A stretch of 6,861 nt of DNA from Polynucleobacter meluiroseus (GTDB lineage Bacteria; Pseudomonadota; Gammaproteobacteria; Burkholderiales; Burkholderiaceae). A program made the translations under genes and the position numbers. Under the pieces are notes generated by a model, which was given only the letters and a program-made list of their open reading frames with translations, was not told the DNA's origin and made no database searches. Location: the NCBI GenBank assembly GCA_945867755.1, contig CAMBJN010000076.1, positions 1 to 6,861 of the forward strand, given 5' to 3'. The first letter of the stretch is position 1. The number at the start of each line of letters is the position of its first letter. This document shows, piece by piece, positions 1 through 5,388 of the stretch.

Positions 1-768
1 ACCGATGTCAAAGCCACCAAATTGATGGATGTTGAAGAAGTTTTGGCCGCAGCCAAAGCTGCCAAGGAAGCAGGATCTAATCGTTTTTGTATGGGCGCTG
101 CTTGGCGCGAACCAAAAGATCGCGACATCGAAAAAGTGGTTGCCATGATCAAGGGTGTTAAGGATCTTGGTTTAGAAACTTGCGCCACACTGGGCATGTT
201 GGCCCCTGAACAAGCAAAAGCTTTGGGCGATGCTGGACTTGATTATTACAACCATAATCTTGATACAAGCGAAGATTTTTACGGTTCTGTGATCAACACG
301 CGTCAATACCAAGATCGTTTGGATACTTTACAAAGTGTGCGCAGTGCAGGCATGTCTGTTTGTTGTGGCGGCATCATTGGCATGGGTGAAACCCGTCGTC
401 AACGTGCTGGATTGATTGCTAAGCTAGCGAATTTAAATCCATATCCTGAATCAGTGCCTATTAATCATTTGGTACCAGTTCCTGGCACGCCATTGGAGAA
501 TCAAAAAGGTGTTGATCCTTTAGAGTTTGTTAGAACCATTGCCATTGCACGTATCACCATGCCGACCGCAAGAGTGCGTTTATCTGCAGGTCGTCAAGAG
601 TTAGGTCGACCAGTTCAGGCAATGTGTTTCATGGCGGGGGCTAATTCAATTTTTTACGGTGACAAATTGCTCACAACTAACAATCCAGAAGCAGACGCCG
701 ATCGTGAACTGTTAGCTGAGTTAGGTTTAAAAACTAAAACAGCTTGTAAAGCTGAAGTGCTTGTTTAA
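1..768 (+). CDS. bioB: Biotin synthase BioB, 5' truncated by window edge
   Basis: Radical SAM enzyme that inserts sulfur into dethiobiotin, the last step of biotin synthesis, in the cytoplasm. The frame is open from base 1 and gives 255 residues ending in TAA; the family is usually about 320-350 residues, so roughly 80-90 N-terminal residues are missing, including the CxxxCxxC motif that binds the [4Fe-4S] cluster and SAM. What is visible fits BioB closely: RFCMGAAW with its Cys at base 88, the Cys of ETCATLG at 181, the first Cys of VCCGG at 361, and VRLSAGR with its Arg at 577. By family knowledge these three Cys and one Arg bind the [2Fe-2S] cluster that supplies sulfur. YYNHNLDTS, ESVPINHLVPVPGTPL and AMCFMAGANSIFYG are also typical. 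An ATG at 22 lies inside the conserved domain and is not the real start. In Burkholderiales bioB often ends a bioA-F-D-B operon; upstream genes are not visible here. Confidence 0.97.
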   Translation, partial: TDVKATKLMDVEEVLAAAKAAKEAGSNRFCMGAAWREPKDRDIEKVVAMIKGVKDLGLETCATLGMLAPEQAKALGDAGLDYYNHNLDTSEDFYGSVINTRQYQDRLDTLQSVRSAGMSVCCGGIIGMGETRRQRAGLIAKLANLNPYPESVPINHLVPVPGTPLENQKGVDPLEFVRTIAIARITMPTARVRLSAGRQELGRPVQAMCFMAGANSIFYGDKLLTTNNPEADADRELLAELGLKTKTACKAEVLV

Positions 769-811
769 ACCAGGCTTAGTCTATTGGCTGGATTAAAACT
801 TGTTTCTTAAT

Positions 812-838
812 TCAGCGGTCACATCAAGCTGACTTTTT
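812..838 (+). terminator. Weak candidate terminator after bioB
   Basis: TCAGC at 812-816 can pair with GCTGA at 828-832 over an 11-base loop, followed directly by CTTTTT (833-838). It lies 44 bases after the bioB stop and has the order expected of an intrinsic terminator. The stem is only 5 bp and the T run only five, so it would be weak at best. No better hairpin with a T run was seen in the gap. Confidence 0.28.
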
Positions 839-841
839 GAC

Positions 842-858
842 GATTGCCGTTGGCAATC
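842..858. repeat. Perfect 7-bp inverted repeat with 3-base loop
   Basis: GATTGCC (842-848) and GGCAATC (852-858) are perfect complements around GTT. No T run follows on either strand, so it is not a standard terminator. It could add structure to the 3' end of the bioB transcript or be a protein-binding palindrome. The inverted repeat is a direct reading; any role is unknown. Confidence 0.5.
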
Positions 859-1055
859 AACTCAGACATAAAAGATGCCACCGCTACGCTGAAGAGAGAT
901 TTCTTCGTTGTTTCTCCGTAAAAGTAGCGATGTAAAAAACAACAAAAGACGTATTTTTCTACAGGTTATACATAAAAACATGTTACAAAAATAATAATAA
1001 ATTCATCAATAAACCAAGTTAACTAATAAAAATAAGATTAATTAAGTGGTAAATG

Positions 1056-1084
1056 TTGTAATAAAACAACAAAACTCCTGATAT
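1056..1084 (+). promoter_or_regulatory. Weak candidate coq7 promoter
   Basis: TTGTAA (1056-1061) and TGATAT (1079-1084) are spaced by 17 bases, but match the sigma-70 consensus at only 4/6 and 3/6 positions. The setting favours a promoter here: 21% GC sequence directly upstream and coq7 starting 41 bases downstream. Other hexamer choices in this AT-rich block are nearly as good, so the position is tentative. Confidence 0.2.
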
Positions 1085-1125
1085 GTGTCAAAACCAATAA
1101 TCGTCTGAGCGTTTAAGATATTCGT

Positions 1126-1779
1126 ATGAGTCAATTTACAAAATCATCCCAACATCCAATTGATGGTTTCATCATCGAATTTGATCGCGCTTTGCGTTCA
1201 ATCGTTGGCGCTACTCCAATGAGACGACCTGTTCCAAATTCCTCAACGAGTGATGGATGCGAGTTAACAGCTGAAGAAAAAAAACATGCCGCGGGTTTGA
1301 TGCGCGTGAATCATGTTGGAGAAGTTTGTGCGCAGGCTCTGTATCAATCGCAAAAGTTACATGCAAAAAGCGATGATTTAAAAGATAAGTTAGAGCATGC
1401 AGCAATTGAAGAAGAAGACCATCTGGCTTGGTGCGAGAGGCGATTAGAAGAATTAGATTCTCGTCCAAGTTTGCTCAACCCTGTTTGGTACGCAGGATCA
1501 TTTTTGCTTGGTTCAATCGCCGGTTTGGCTGGCGATAAAATTAGTTTAGGTTTCGTTGCTGAAACAGAAAAACAAGTGGAGCATCATCTGGATGATCACT
1601 TAAAAGAATTACCAAGCAATGATCATCGCTCGCGTGCAATTGTTGCGCAAATGCGTGCTGATGAAATTGCTCACGGACAAATGGCGATTCAAGAGGGGGG
1701 TGTTGAATTACCAAGTGCAATTCAAAAGATCATGAAAACCATGGCCAAAGTCATGACCGTCACAGCTTATCGCGTCTAA
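1126..1779 (+). CDS. coq7: Coq7 family 5-demethoxyubiquinol hydroxylase
   Basis: Di-iron monooxygenase that hydroxylates 2-polyprenyl-3-methyl-6-methoxy-1,4-benzoquinol, a late step of ubiquinone synthesis, working as a peripheral protein at the inner membrane. The 217 residues match the length of betaproteobacterial Coq7. The whole di-iron site can be read: E66 in NHVGEV, E96 and H99 in the ExxH of IEEEDH, E148 in AETEKQVEHH, and E180 and H183 in DEIAH. A hydrophobic patch at about 116-137, with a GSxAGLAGD motif, is the family's membrane-contact segment. The ATG at 1126 is the first start after an in-frame TAA at 1114-1116. It has no clear Shine-Dalgarno sequence, and the leader is AT-rich. 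The gene sits alone between two gaps, so it is probably its own transcription unit. A neighbouring bioB and dcw cluster is, as I recall, common in Burkholderiaceae. A run of six G at 1695-1700 leaves the frame intact. Confidence 0.95.
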   Translation: MSQFTKSSQHPIDGFIIEFDRALRSIVGATPMRRPVPNSSTSDGCELTAEEKKHAAGLMRVNHVGEVCAQALYQSQKLHAKSDDLKDKLEHAAIEEEDHLAWCERRLEELDSRPSLLNPVWYAGSFLLGSIAGLAGDKISLGFVAETEKQVEHHLDDHLKELPSNDHRSRAIVAQMRADEIAHGQMAIQEGGVELPSAIQKIMKTMAKVMTVTAYRV

Positions 1780-1794
1780 CCCTAAGCTAACTTC

Positions 1795-1842
1795 TTAAGA
1801 GTATTTTCCAGCCCCATGTTTTTATTGAATTTTTACTCTTAA
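1795..1842. repeat. 9-bp inverted repeat with long loop after coq7
   Basis: TTAAGAGTA (1795-1803) and TACTCTTAA (1834-1842) are perfect complements separated by 30 bases. The first arm begins 16 bases after the coq7 stop. The stem is AT-rich and is followed by AAAAC rather than a T run; the two TTTTT runs lie inside the loop. It may help end or stabilise the coq7 transcript, but it is not a standard intrinsic terminator on either strand. Confidence 0.45.
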
Positions 1843-1912
1843 AACAGTATCAACATGCGCATCTAAGTGCTTGTTCTAAATAAAGAAATTACAAAAAAAG
1901 TACCCAAAACAC

Positions 1913-1941
1913 TTGACCATGAATTACGCATCCTCTAAAGT
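1913..1941 (+). promoter_or_regulatory. Sigma-70 type promoter of the mraZ/dcw operon
   Basis: TTGACC (1913-1918, 5/6 to consensus) and TAAAGT (1936-1941, 4/6) are separated by exactly 17 bases. An A-rich stretch just upstream (1891-1900, with seven A in a row) sits where an UP element would be. The predicted transcription start is near 1947-1949, leaving a leader of only about 25 bases before the mraZ GTG. The -10 element overlaps the first MraZ-type repeat, which suits repression by MraZ. It is the best hexamer pair I saw in this gap and is probably the main promoter of the cluster; other promoters upstream or inside the cluster cannot be excluded. Confidence 0.6.
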
Positions 1942-1967
1942 GGGGAAAAGTGTGAAAAAGTGGGGAA
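1938..1967 (+). promoter_or_regulatory. MraZ box array: three 10-bp direct repeats
   Basis: Three tandem units follow one another without a gap: AAGTGGGGAA (1938-1947), AAGTGTGAAA (1948-1957) and AAGTGGGGAA (1958-1967). Their cores, TGGGG, TGTGA and TGGGG, recur every 10 bases. This fits the known MraZ operator, direct TGGGN repeats with 5-base spacers in front of mraZ. The middle unit is degenerate, the outer two identical. The array spans the -10 element, the predicted transcription start and the ribosome binding site, so bound MraZ should block RNA polymerase and so repress its own operon. Binding is inferred from the pattern and the position directly upstream of mraZ. Confidence 0.85.
1961..1967 (+). 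promoter_or_regulatory. mraZ ribosome binding site inside third MraZ box
   Basis: GGGGAA at 1962-1967 is the only purine-rich block at a suitable distance (6 bases) from the GTG at 1974. It is the same sequence as the third operator repeat, so DNA and RNA signals share these bases. It supports the GTG start, as no in-frame ATG occurs before codon 16. Confidence 0.55.
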
Positions 1968-1973
1968 ATATAC

Positions 1974-2402
1974 GTGTTTCAAGGTGCTTCTGCATTAACT
2001 CTCGATGCCAAGGGTCGCATGTCGATTCCTGCAAGGCATCGTGACGCCTTGCAATTACAAGGTGAAGGCAGAGTCACGCTCACAAAACACCCCGATGGTT
2101 GCTTATTACTTTTTCCACGTTCTGAGTGGGAAGCATTTAGAGGGCGCATCGCACAATTGCCAATGGACGCACATTGGTGGCGTCGAATCTTTTTAGGTAA
2201 TGCCTCTGACGTAGAGATGGATGGATCTGGTCGAATTTTGGTAACCCCAGAATTAAGAGCTGCCGCAAGTATTGAGCGCGATGTGATGCTATTGGGAATG
2301 GGCAGTCACTTTGAATTATGGGATGCCGCAACATATGCACAAAAAGAGCAAGTTGCAATTGCACAAGGCATGCCAGATGCTCTCAAACAATTCACCTTCT
2401 GA
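1974..2402 (+). CDS. mraZ: Transcriptional regulator MraZ, GTG start
   Basis: First gene of the dcw cluster, a DNA-binding regulator that in studied bacteria forms a ring-shaped oligomer and controls its own operon. The 142 residues hold the two tandem SpoVT-AbrB-like domains of the family, each with the DxxxR signature: D11-R15 in LDAKGRMSIP, and D83-R87 in MDGSGRILVTPELR. The length is that of other proteobacterial MraZ proteins. The GTG start is chosen because the N-terminus MFQGASALTLDAKGR matches the family start; the next in-frame ATG is codon 16, beyond the first DxxxR motif. Its likely targets, three TGGGG-type repeats, end only 6 bases before the start codon, so autorepression is expected. 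The stop lies 12 bases before rsmH and in the same frame. Confidence 0.96.
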   Translation: MFQGASALTLDAKGRMSIPARHRDALQLQGEGRVTLTKHPDGCLLLFPRSEWEAFRGRIAQLPMDAHWWRRIFLGNASDVEMDGSGRILVTPELRAAASIERDVMLLGMGSHFELWDAATYAQKEQVAIAQGMPDALKQFTF

Positions 2403-2414
2403 TGTTGGCCGACC

Positions 2415-3368
2415 ATGACATTAACCCATCGCCCAGTATTGCTGGCCGAGGCAGTCAACTCGGTATTGGGAGAGATGACTTCTTCGGAGCAACAATCAAT
2501 CACCATCATCGATGGCACATTTGGACGCGGTGGTCACAGCCGAGAAATACTCAAGCATTTAAATTCACAATCAAAGCTGATTGCATTCGACAAAGATCTT
2601 CAAGCAATCGCAGAAGCAAAAACGATTCAAGATCCGCGCTTTCAAATAATTCACGAGAGCTTTGCCTCGATGGCAGAGGAAGTTCCGATCAATTCAATCG
2701 ATGGCGTGCTTTTGGATCTAGGAATCAGTTCACCGCAAATCGACGATCCGAGTCGTGGCTTTTCATTTCGAGGCGACGGTCCCTTGGACATGCGCATGGA
2801 CACCACTCGTGGACAGAGTGCGGCCGAATGGTTGGCAGTGGCAGAACAAAAAGACATAGCGAGGGTCATTAAAGAGTATGGGGAAGAACGGTTTGCTTTA
2901 CAGATTGCAAAGGCGATTATTGCTCGCAGAGAGCAAGGCGATTCCCTCACTAGGACCGGAGAACTCGCGTCGCTCGTGGCTGGTGTCGTCCGCACCCGCG
3001 AAGCGGGCCAAGATCCGGCCACGCGCACCTTTCAAGCTATACGGATTTATATCAACCAAGAACTCGCCGACTTGGAGAGTGGGTTGAGCGCAGCATTTCA
3101 ATGTCTCAAGCCAGGCGGTCTATTAGCCGTGATCAGCTTCCATTCTTTGGAAGATCGAATCGTGAAGCAGTTCATGCAAGGTTTATCCAAGGTATCGGTG
3201 CCAAGAGGTTTGCCCTTGACTGAAAACCAAATGCCAAAACCGTTGGCAGAATTATTGGGGCGCATCAAACCAAGTCAGCAAGAGGTTCATGAAAATCCAC
3301 GAGCACGCTCAGCAATTTTGAGAGTGATGCGCAAAATTAAAAGTACTTCAATGGGGGCGAGTTCATGA
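2415..3368 (+). CDS. rsmH: 16S rRNA (cytosine1402-N4)-methyltransferase RsmH
   Basis: SAM-dependent enzyme (also MraW) that methylates N4 of C1402 in the decoding centre of 16S rRNA. The 317 residues match the family. In order: the N-terminal HRPVLLAEAV (5-14), the SAM-binding IDGTFGRGGHS (32-42), AFDKD (57-61), VLLDLGISSPQID (98-110), RGFSFRGDGPLDMRMD (114-129), LKPGGLLAVISFHSLEDRIVK (around 231-251), and the C-terminal ENPRARSAILRVMRK (293-307). ATG 2415 is the first possible start after the in-frame mraZ stop (TGA 2400-2402). No clear Shine-Dalgarno precedes it, so translation probably depends on ribosomes finishing mraZ 12 bases upstream. Its stop overlaps the ftsL start. The middle of the gene (2701-3060) is about 55% GC by hand count, higher than murE, but the reading frame and motifs are normal. 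Confidence 0.97.
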   Translation: MTLTHRPVLLAEAVNSVLGEMTSSEQQSITIIDGTFGRGGHSREILKHLNSQSKLIAFDKDLQAIAEAKTIQDPRFQIIHESFASMAEEVPINSIDGVLLDLGISSPQIDDPSRGFSFRGDGPLDMRMDTTRGQSAAEWLAVAEQKDIARVIKEYGEERFALQIAKAIIARREQGDSLTRTGELASLVAGVVRTREAGQDPATRTFQAIRIYINQELADLESGLSAAFQCLKPGGLLAVISFHSLEDRIVKQFMQGLSKVSVPRGLPLTENQMPKPLAELLGRIKPSQQEVHENPRARSAILRVMRKIKSTSMGASS

Positions 3369-3628
3369 ATCGATCCACCATCATTCTTTTGATCATATTG
3401 ATGTTGTGCTCTCTGTCTTTGGTGGCGGCTCAACAAAAAACCAGGTCCTTGTATGTGGCACTCGAAAGAGCTCAAACTGAAGAACGACGTTTGAATCAAG
3501 AATGGCTTCGTCTAGAGTATGAGCAAAGAAATTTATCCAAGTCATCGCGGATCACGGACATCGCTCGCAAGCAATTGAAGATGCAAGCGATCAATCCCAG
3601 TCGAACGCAATATGTGGTGATTGATTAA
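3365..3628 (+). CDS. ftsL: Cell division protein FtsL
   Basis: Small single-pass inner-membrane protein of the divisome that, with FtsB and FtsQ, recruits and activates the septal FtsW-FtsI synthase. The 87 residues show a transmembrane helix at about 4-22, then a periplasmic coiled coil with a heptad series L29-A36-L43-L50-L57, and a C-terminal part with ITDIARKQLKM (63-73). Identity rests on these traits and on the position between rsmH and ftsI, since FtsL is poorly conserved. The start is fixed: the frame has TAA at 3338-3340 and no other start codon before ATG 3365, which follows a strong GGGGGCGAG ribosome binding site (3353-3361). This leaves only about three cytoplasmic residues (MNR), against some 34 in E. 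coli. The start overlaps the rsmH stop as ATGA, and the end overlaps ftsI by one base. Confidence 0.92.
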   Translation: MNRSTIILLIILMLCSLSLVAAQQKTRSLYVALERAQTEERRLNQEWLRLEYEQRNLSKSSRITDIARKQLKMQAINPSRTQYVVID

Positions 3629-5388
3629 TGTCACAAATATCTTTTTCTTCGACACCCAACTTGGTCTTACGCCTGCCGATGTGGCGCTCAAGATTGATTC
3701 TGTTTTTAATCTTCATTGGCTTTATCGCATTGGTAGTGCGTGCTGTATGGGTGCAGGGTTTTGGTAATTCCTTTTATGAAGAAAAAGGTAATAAAGCAAC
3801 CTTGCGTTCTATTGAAATGCCGGCAAGCCGCGGAAAAATTTTGGATCGTCATGGTGAAGTTTTGGCCACAAGCTTGTTGGCAAAAGCCATCATTGCATTT
3901 CCTGATGTTGTTCCTGAAGATTTATCAAAAGAAAAAGTGTCACAACTGGCCAAGTTATTAGAGGTCAGCGAATCAGAATTACGTAAAAAATTTGCTTCTG
4001 AAAAAAATCAAGTTTTCCTAAAACGCCAAGTTGATTTAGAGGTTGCCAAGCAAATTAAAGAATTAGGCATTCCTGGTATTGCACAAAACAATGAATACAA
4101 GCGCTTGTATCCAGAGGGCGAGGCCATGGCTCACATCGTTGGTTTCACCAATGTTGAAGATCGTGGCCAAGAAGGCATGGAGCTGGCAAAAGAAAAAGAG
4201 TTGGCCGGTCAGCCTGGCCGTCGTCGGGTGATTCAAGATCGACTCGGGCGTTACGTCGAAGGTTTGGGAATCATTAACCCACCCAAAGATGGCGCTGACT
4301 TGCAACTATCGATTGACAGTAAAGTGCAGTTTTTAGCTTTTAATGAATTAAAGGCCATTGTAGAAAAGCATCGCGCTAAAGCAGCGAGTGCCGTGGTATT
4401 GGATGTCCAAACTGGTGAAGTTTTAGCCTTGGCTAACTGGCCAACCTATAACCCAAATTCAAGAAGTAATTTAAGTGGTGAGCAATTAAGAAATCGGGTA
4501 CTGACAGATACATTTGAACCTGGCTCAACCATCAAGCCCTTTGCTATTTCTTTGGCTCTAGAAAAAGGTTTGGTACAACCAAACACCTCCATGTCAATAG
4601 GTAAGTCAATGGTGGTTGGTAAAAAAGCCATCACAGATACGCACCAATATCAGGTTTTGACGGTCTCAGAAATTGTGCAGAAGTCGAGCAATATTGGTAC
4701 TGTCAAAATGGCCATGCAATTGCAGCCACAAGAAATGTGGGAAATGTTTCAAGCGATTGGCTTAGGTCAAGCACCTAATCTAGGTTTCCCCGGTGCGGTC
4801 GCTGGAAGATTAAGGCCGTATAAAAATTGGGTGCCGATTGAGCAAGCCACCATGTCCTACGGCTACGGCTTATCTGCTTCTTTATTCCAAATGGCTCGCG
4901 CTTACAGTATTTTTGCGCGAGATGGTGATCTTGTGCCAGCCACCATTTATAAGACAAACAATATTCCCAAAGGCACTCAAGTCATCTCTGCTAAGACTGC
5001 AATACAAATGAGAGAGATGTTAGAGCTTGTGACGCAGACGGGCGGTACTGCAACCAGTGCTCAAACCATGGGTTATCGTGTGGGCGGTAAAACTGGTACA
5101 GCCCATAAGGTTGAAGGTAAAGCTTACGCAACCAATAAATACCGCGGCTTTTTTGTGGGCATGGCCCCAATGAGTGCTCCAAGAATTGTGGTGGCAGTGA
5201 TGGTCGATGAGCCAAGCACTGGTGGTTATTACGGCGGGGTTGTGGCCGCTCCTGCATTTGCAAATATTGTTGCAGGTACTTTGCGCACCATGAATGTTTT
5301 GCCAGATGCAGCAGTCAAGCAAATGGTCGATAGAGAATTACAGCTTGGACCAAATGGTTCAACGCAAAAGGTGTCGTTGAGCAGATGA
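3628..5388 (+). CDS. ftsI: Septal peptidoglycan transpeptidase FtsI (PBP3)
   Basis: Class B penicillin-binding protein that cross-links peptidoglycan at the division septum, paired with the FtsW glycosyltransferase. The 586 residues hold a short cytoplasmic tail (to about 20), a membrane anchor at about 22-41, the PBP dimer/pedestal domain from about 60 (MPASRGKILDRHGEVLATS, 64-82), and the transpeptidase domain from about 230. All three active-site motifs are present: the SxxK S300-TI-K303 in FEPGSTIKPF, the SxN S353-S-N355 in KSSNIG, and K488-T-G in GGKTGTAHK. YGYGLSAS (411-418) is typical of the FtsI group. The length is normal for FtsI. ATG 3628 overlaps the ftsL stop (TAATG), with GGTGA (3616-3620) seven bases upstream as ribosome binding site. 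The 3' end overlaps murE as ATGA. It is the expected target of division-specific beta-lactams by family knowledge. Confidence 0.98.
   Translation: MSQISFSSTPNLVLRLPMWRSRLILFLIFIGFIALVVRAVWVQGFGNSFYEEKGNKATLRSIEMPASRGKILDRHGEVLATSLLAKAIIAFPDVVPEDLSKEKVSQLAKLLEVSESELRKKFASEKNQVFLKRQVDLEVAKQIKELGIPGIAQNNEYKRLYPEGEAMAHIVGFTNVEDRGQEGMELAKEKELAGQPGRRRVIQDRLGRYVEGLGIINPPKDGADLQLSIDSKVQFLAFNELKAIVEKHRAKAASAVVLDVQTGEVLALANWPTYNPNSRSNLSGEQLRNRVLTDTFEPGSTIKPFAISLALEKGLVQPNTSMSIGKSMVVGKKAITDTHQYQVLTVSEIVQKSSNIGTVKMAMQLQPQEMWEMFQAIGLGQAPNLGFPGAVAGRLRPYKNWVPIEQATMSYGYGLSASLFQMARAYSIFARDGDLVPATIYKTNNIPKGTQVISAKTAIQMREMLELVTQTGGTATSAQTMGYRVGGKTGTAHKVEGKAYATNKYRGFFVGMAPMSAPRIVVAVMVDEPSTGGYYGGVVAAPAFANIVAGTLRTMNVLPDAAVKQMVDRELQLGPNGSTQKVSLSR

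Larger units (their letters stand above)
769..1125. other. bioB-coq7 intergenic region, no confident gene
   Basis: A 357-base gap with no convincing gene. The first part (769-930) has ordinary composition and holds a weak terminator-like hairpin (812-838), a perfect 7-bp hairpin (842-858), and a nested pair: CGCTAC at 882-887 with GTAGCG at 924-929, enclosing GAAGA 891-895 with TCTTC 902-906. On the minus strand one frame stays open from 965 down to a TGA at 819-821 and reads like protein, but its only ATG (867-869) leaves 16 residues. The second part is very AT-rich: 25 G+C in 120 bases over 961-1080, about 21%. It contains short palindromes (TTAATTAA at 1038-1045) and probably carries the coq7 promoter, though no strong hexamer pair is visible. 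Confidence 0.6.

Noticed and set aside
769..792. CCAG...CTGG pair right after the bioB stop as terminator
   Set aside because: Only 4 bp with a 14-base loop and no T run after it.
966..974. TTATACATA, one mismatch from a DnaA box, next to AT-rich DNA
   Set aside because: A single imperfect box with no cluster and no dnaA, dnaN or other origin gene nearby. Expected by chance in a 21% GC block.
1055..1071. TGTTGT/ACAACA hairpin (1054-1059 with 1066-1071) as a terminator or operator
   Set aside because: An AT-rich 6-bp stem with no T run after it, in a very AT-rich block where such matches arise by chance.
1695..1700. Run of six G in coq7 as a possible phase-variable tract
   Set aside because: The run is short, the frame is intact and translates to a normal EGGVELP segment; six bases is too little to argue for slippage control.
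2318..2872. 184-codon open frame on the + strand across the mraZ-rsmH junction
   Set aside because: It overlaps mraZ and rsmH in another frame, has a composition unlike a real protein (rich in Ser, Arg and His), and the two overlapped genes are certain.
2651..3028. 125-codon minus-strand open frame inside rsmH
   Set aside because: A shadow of rsmH in its GC-richer part; no recognisable domain.
5020..5322. 100-codon minus-strand open frame inside ftsI
   Set aside because: Antisense shadow of the FtsI transpeptidase domain, rich in His, Cys and Trp, with no domain.
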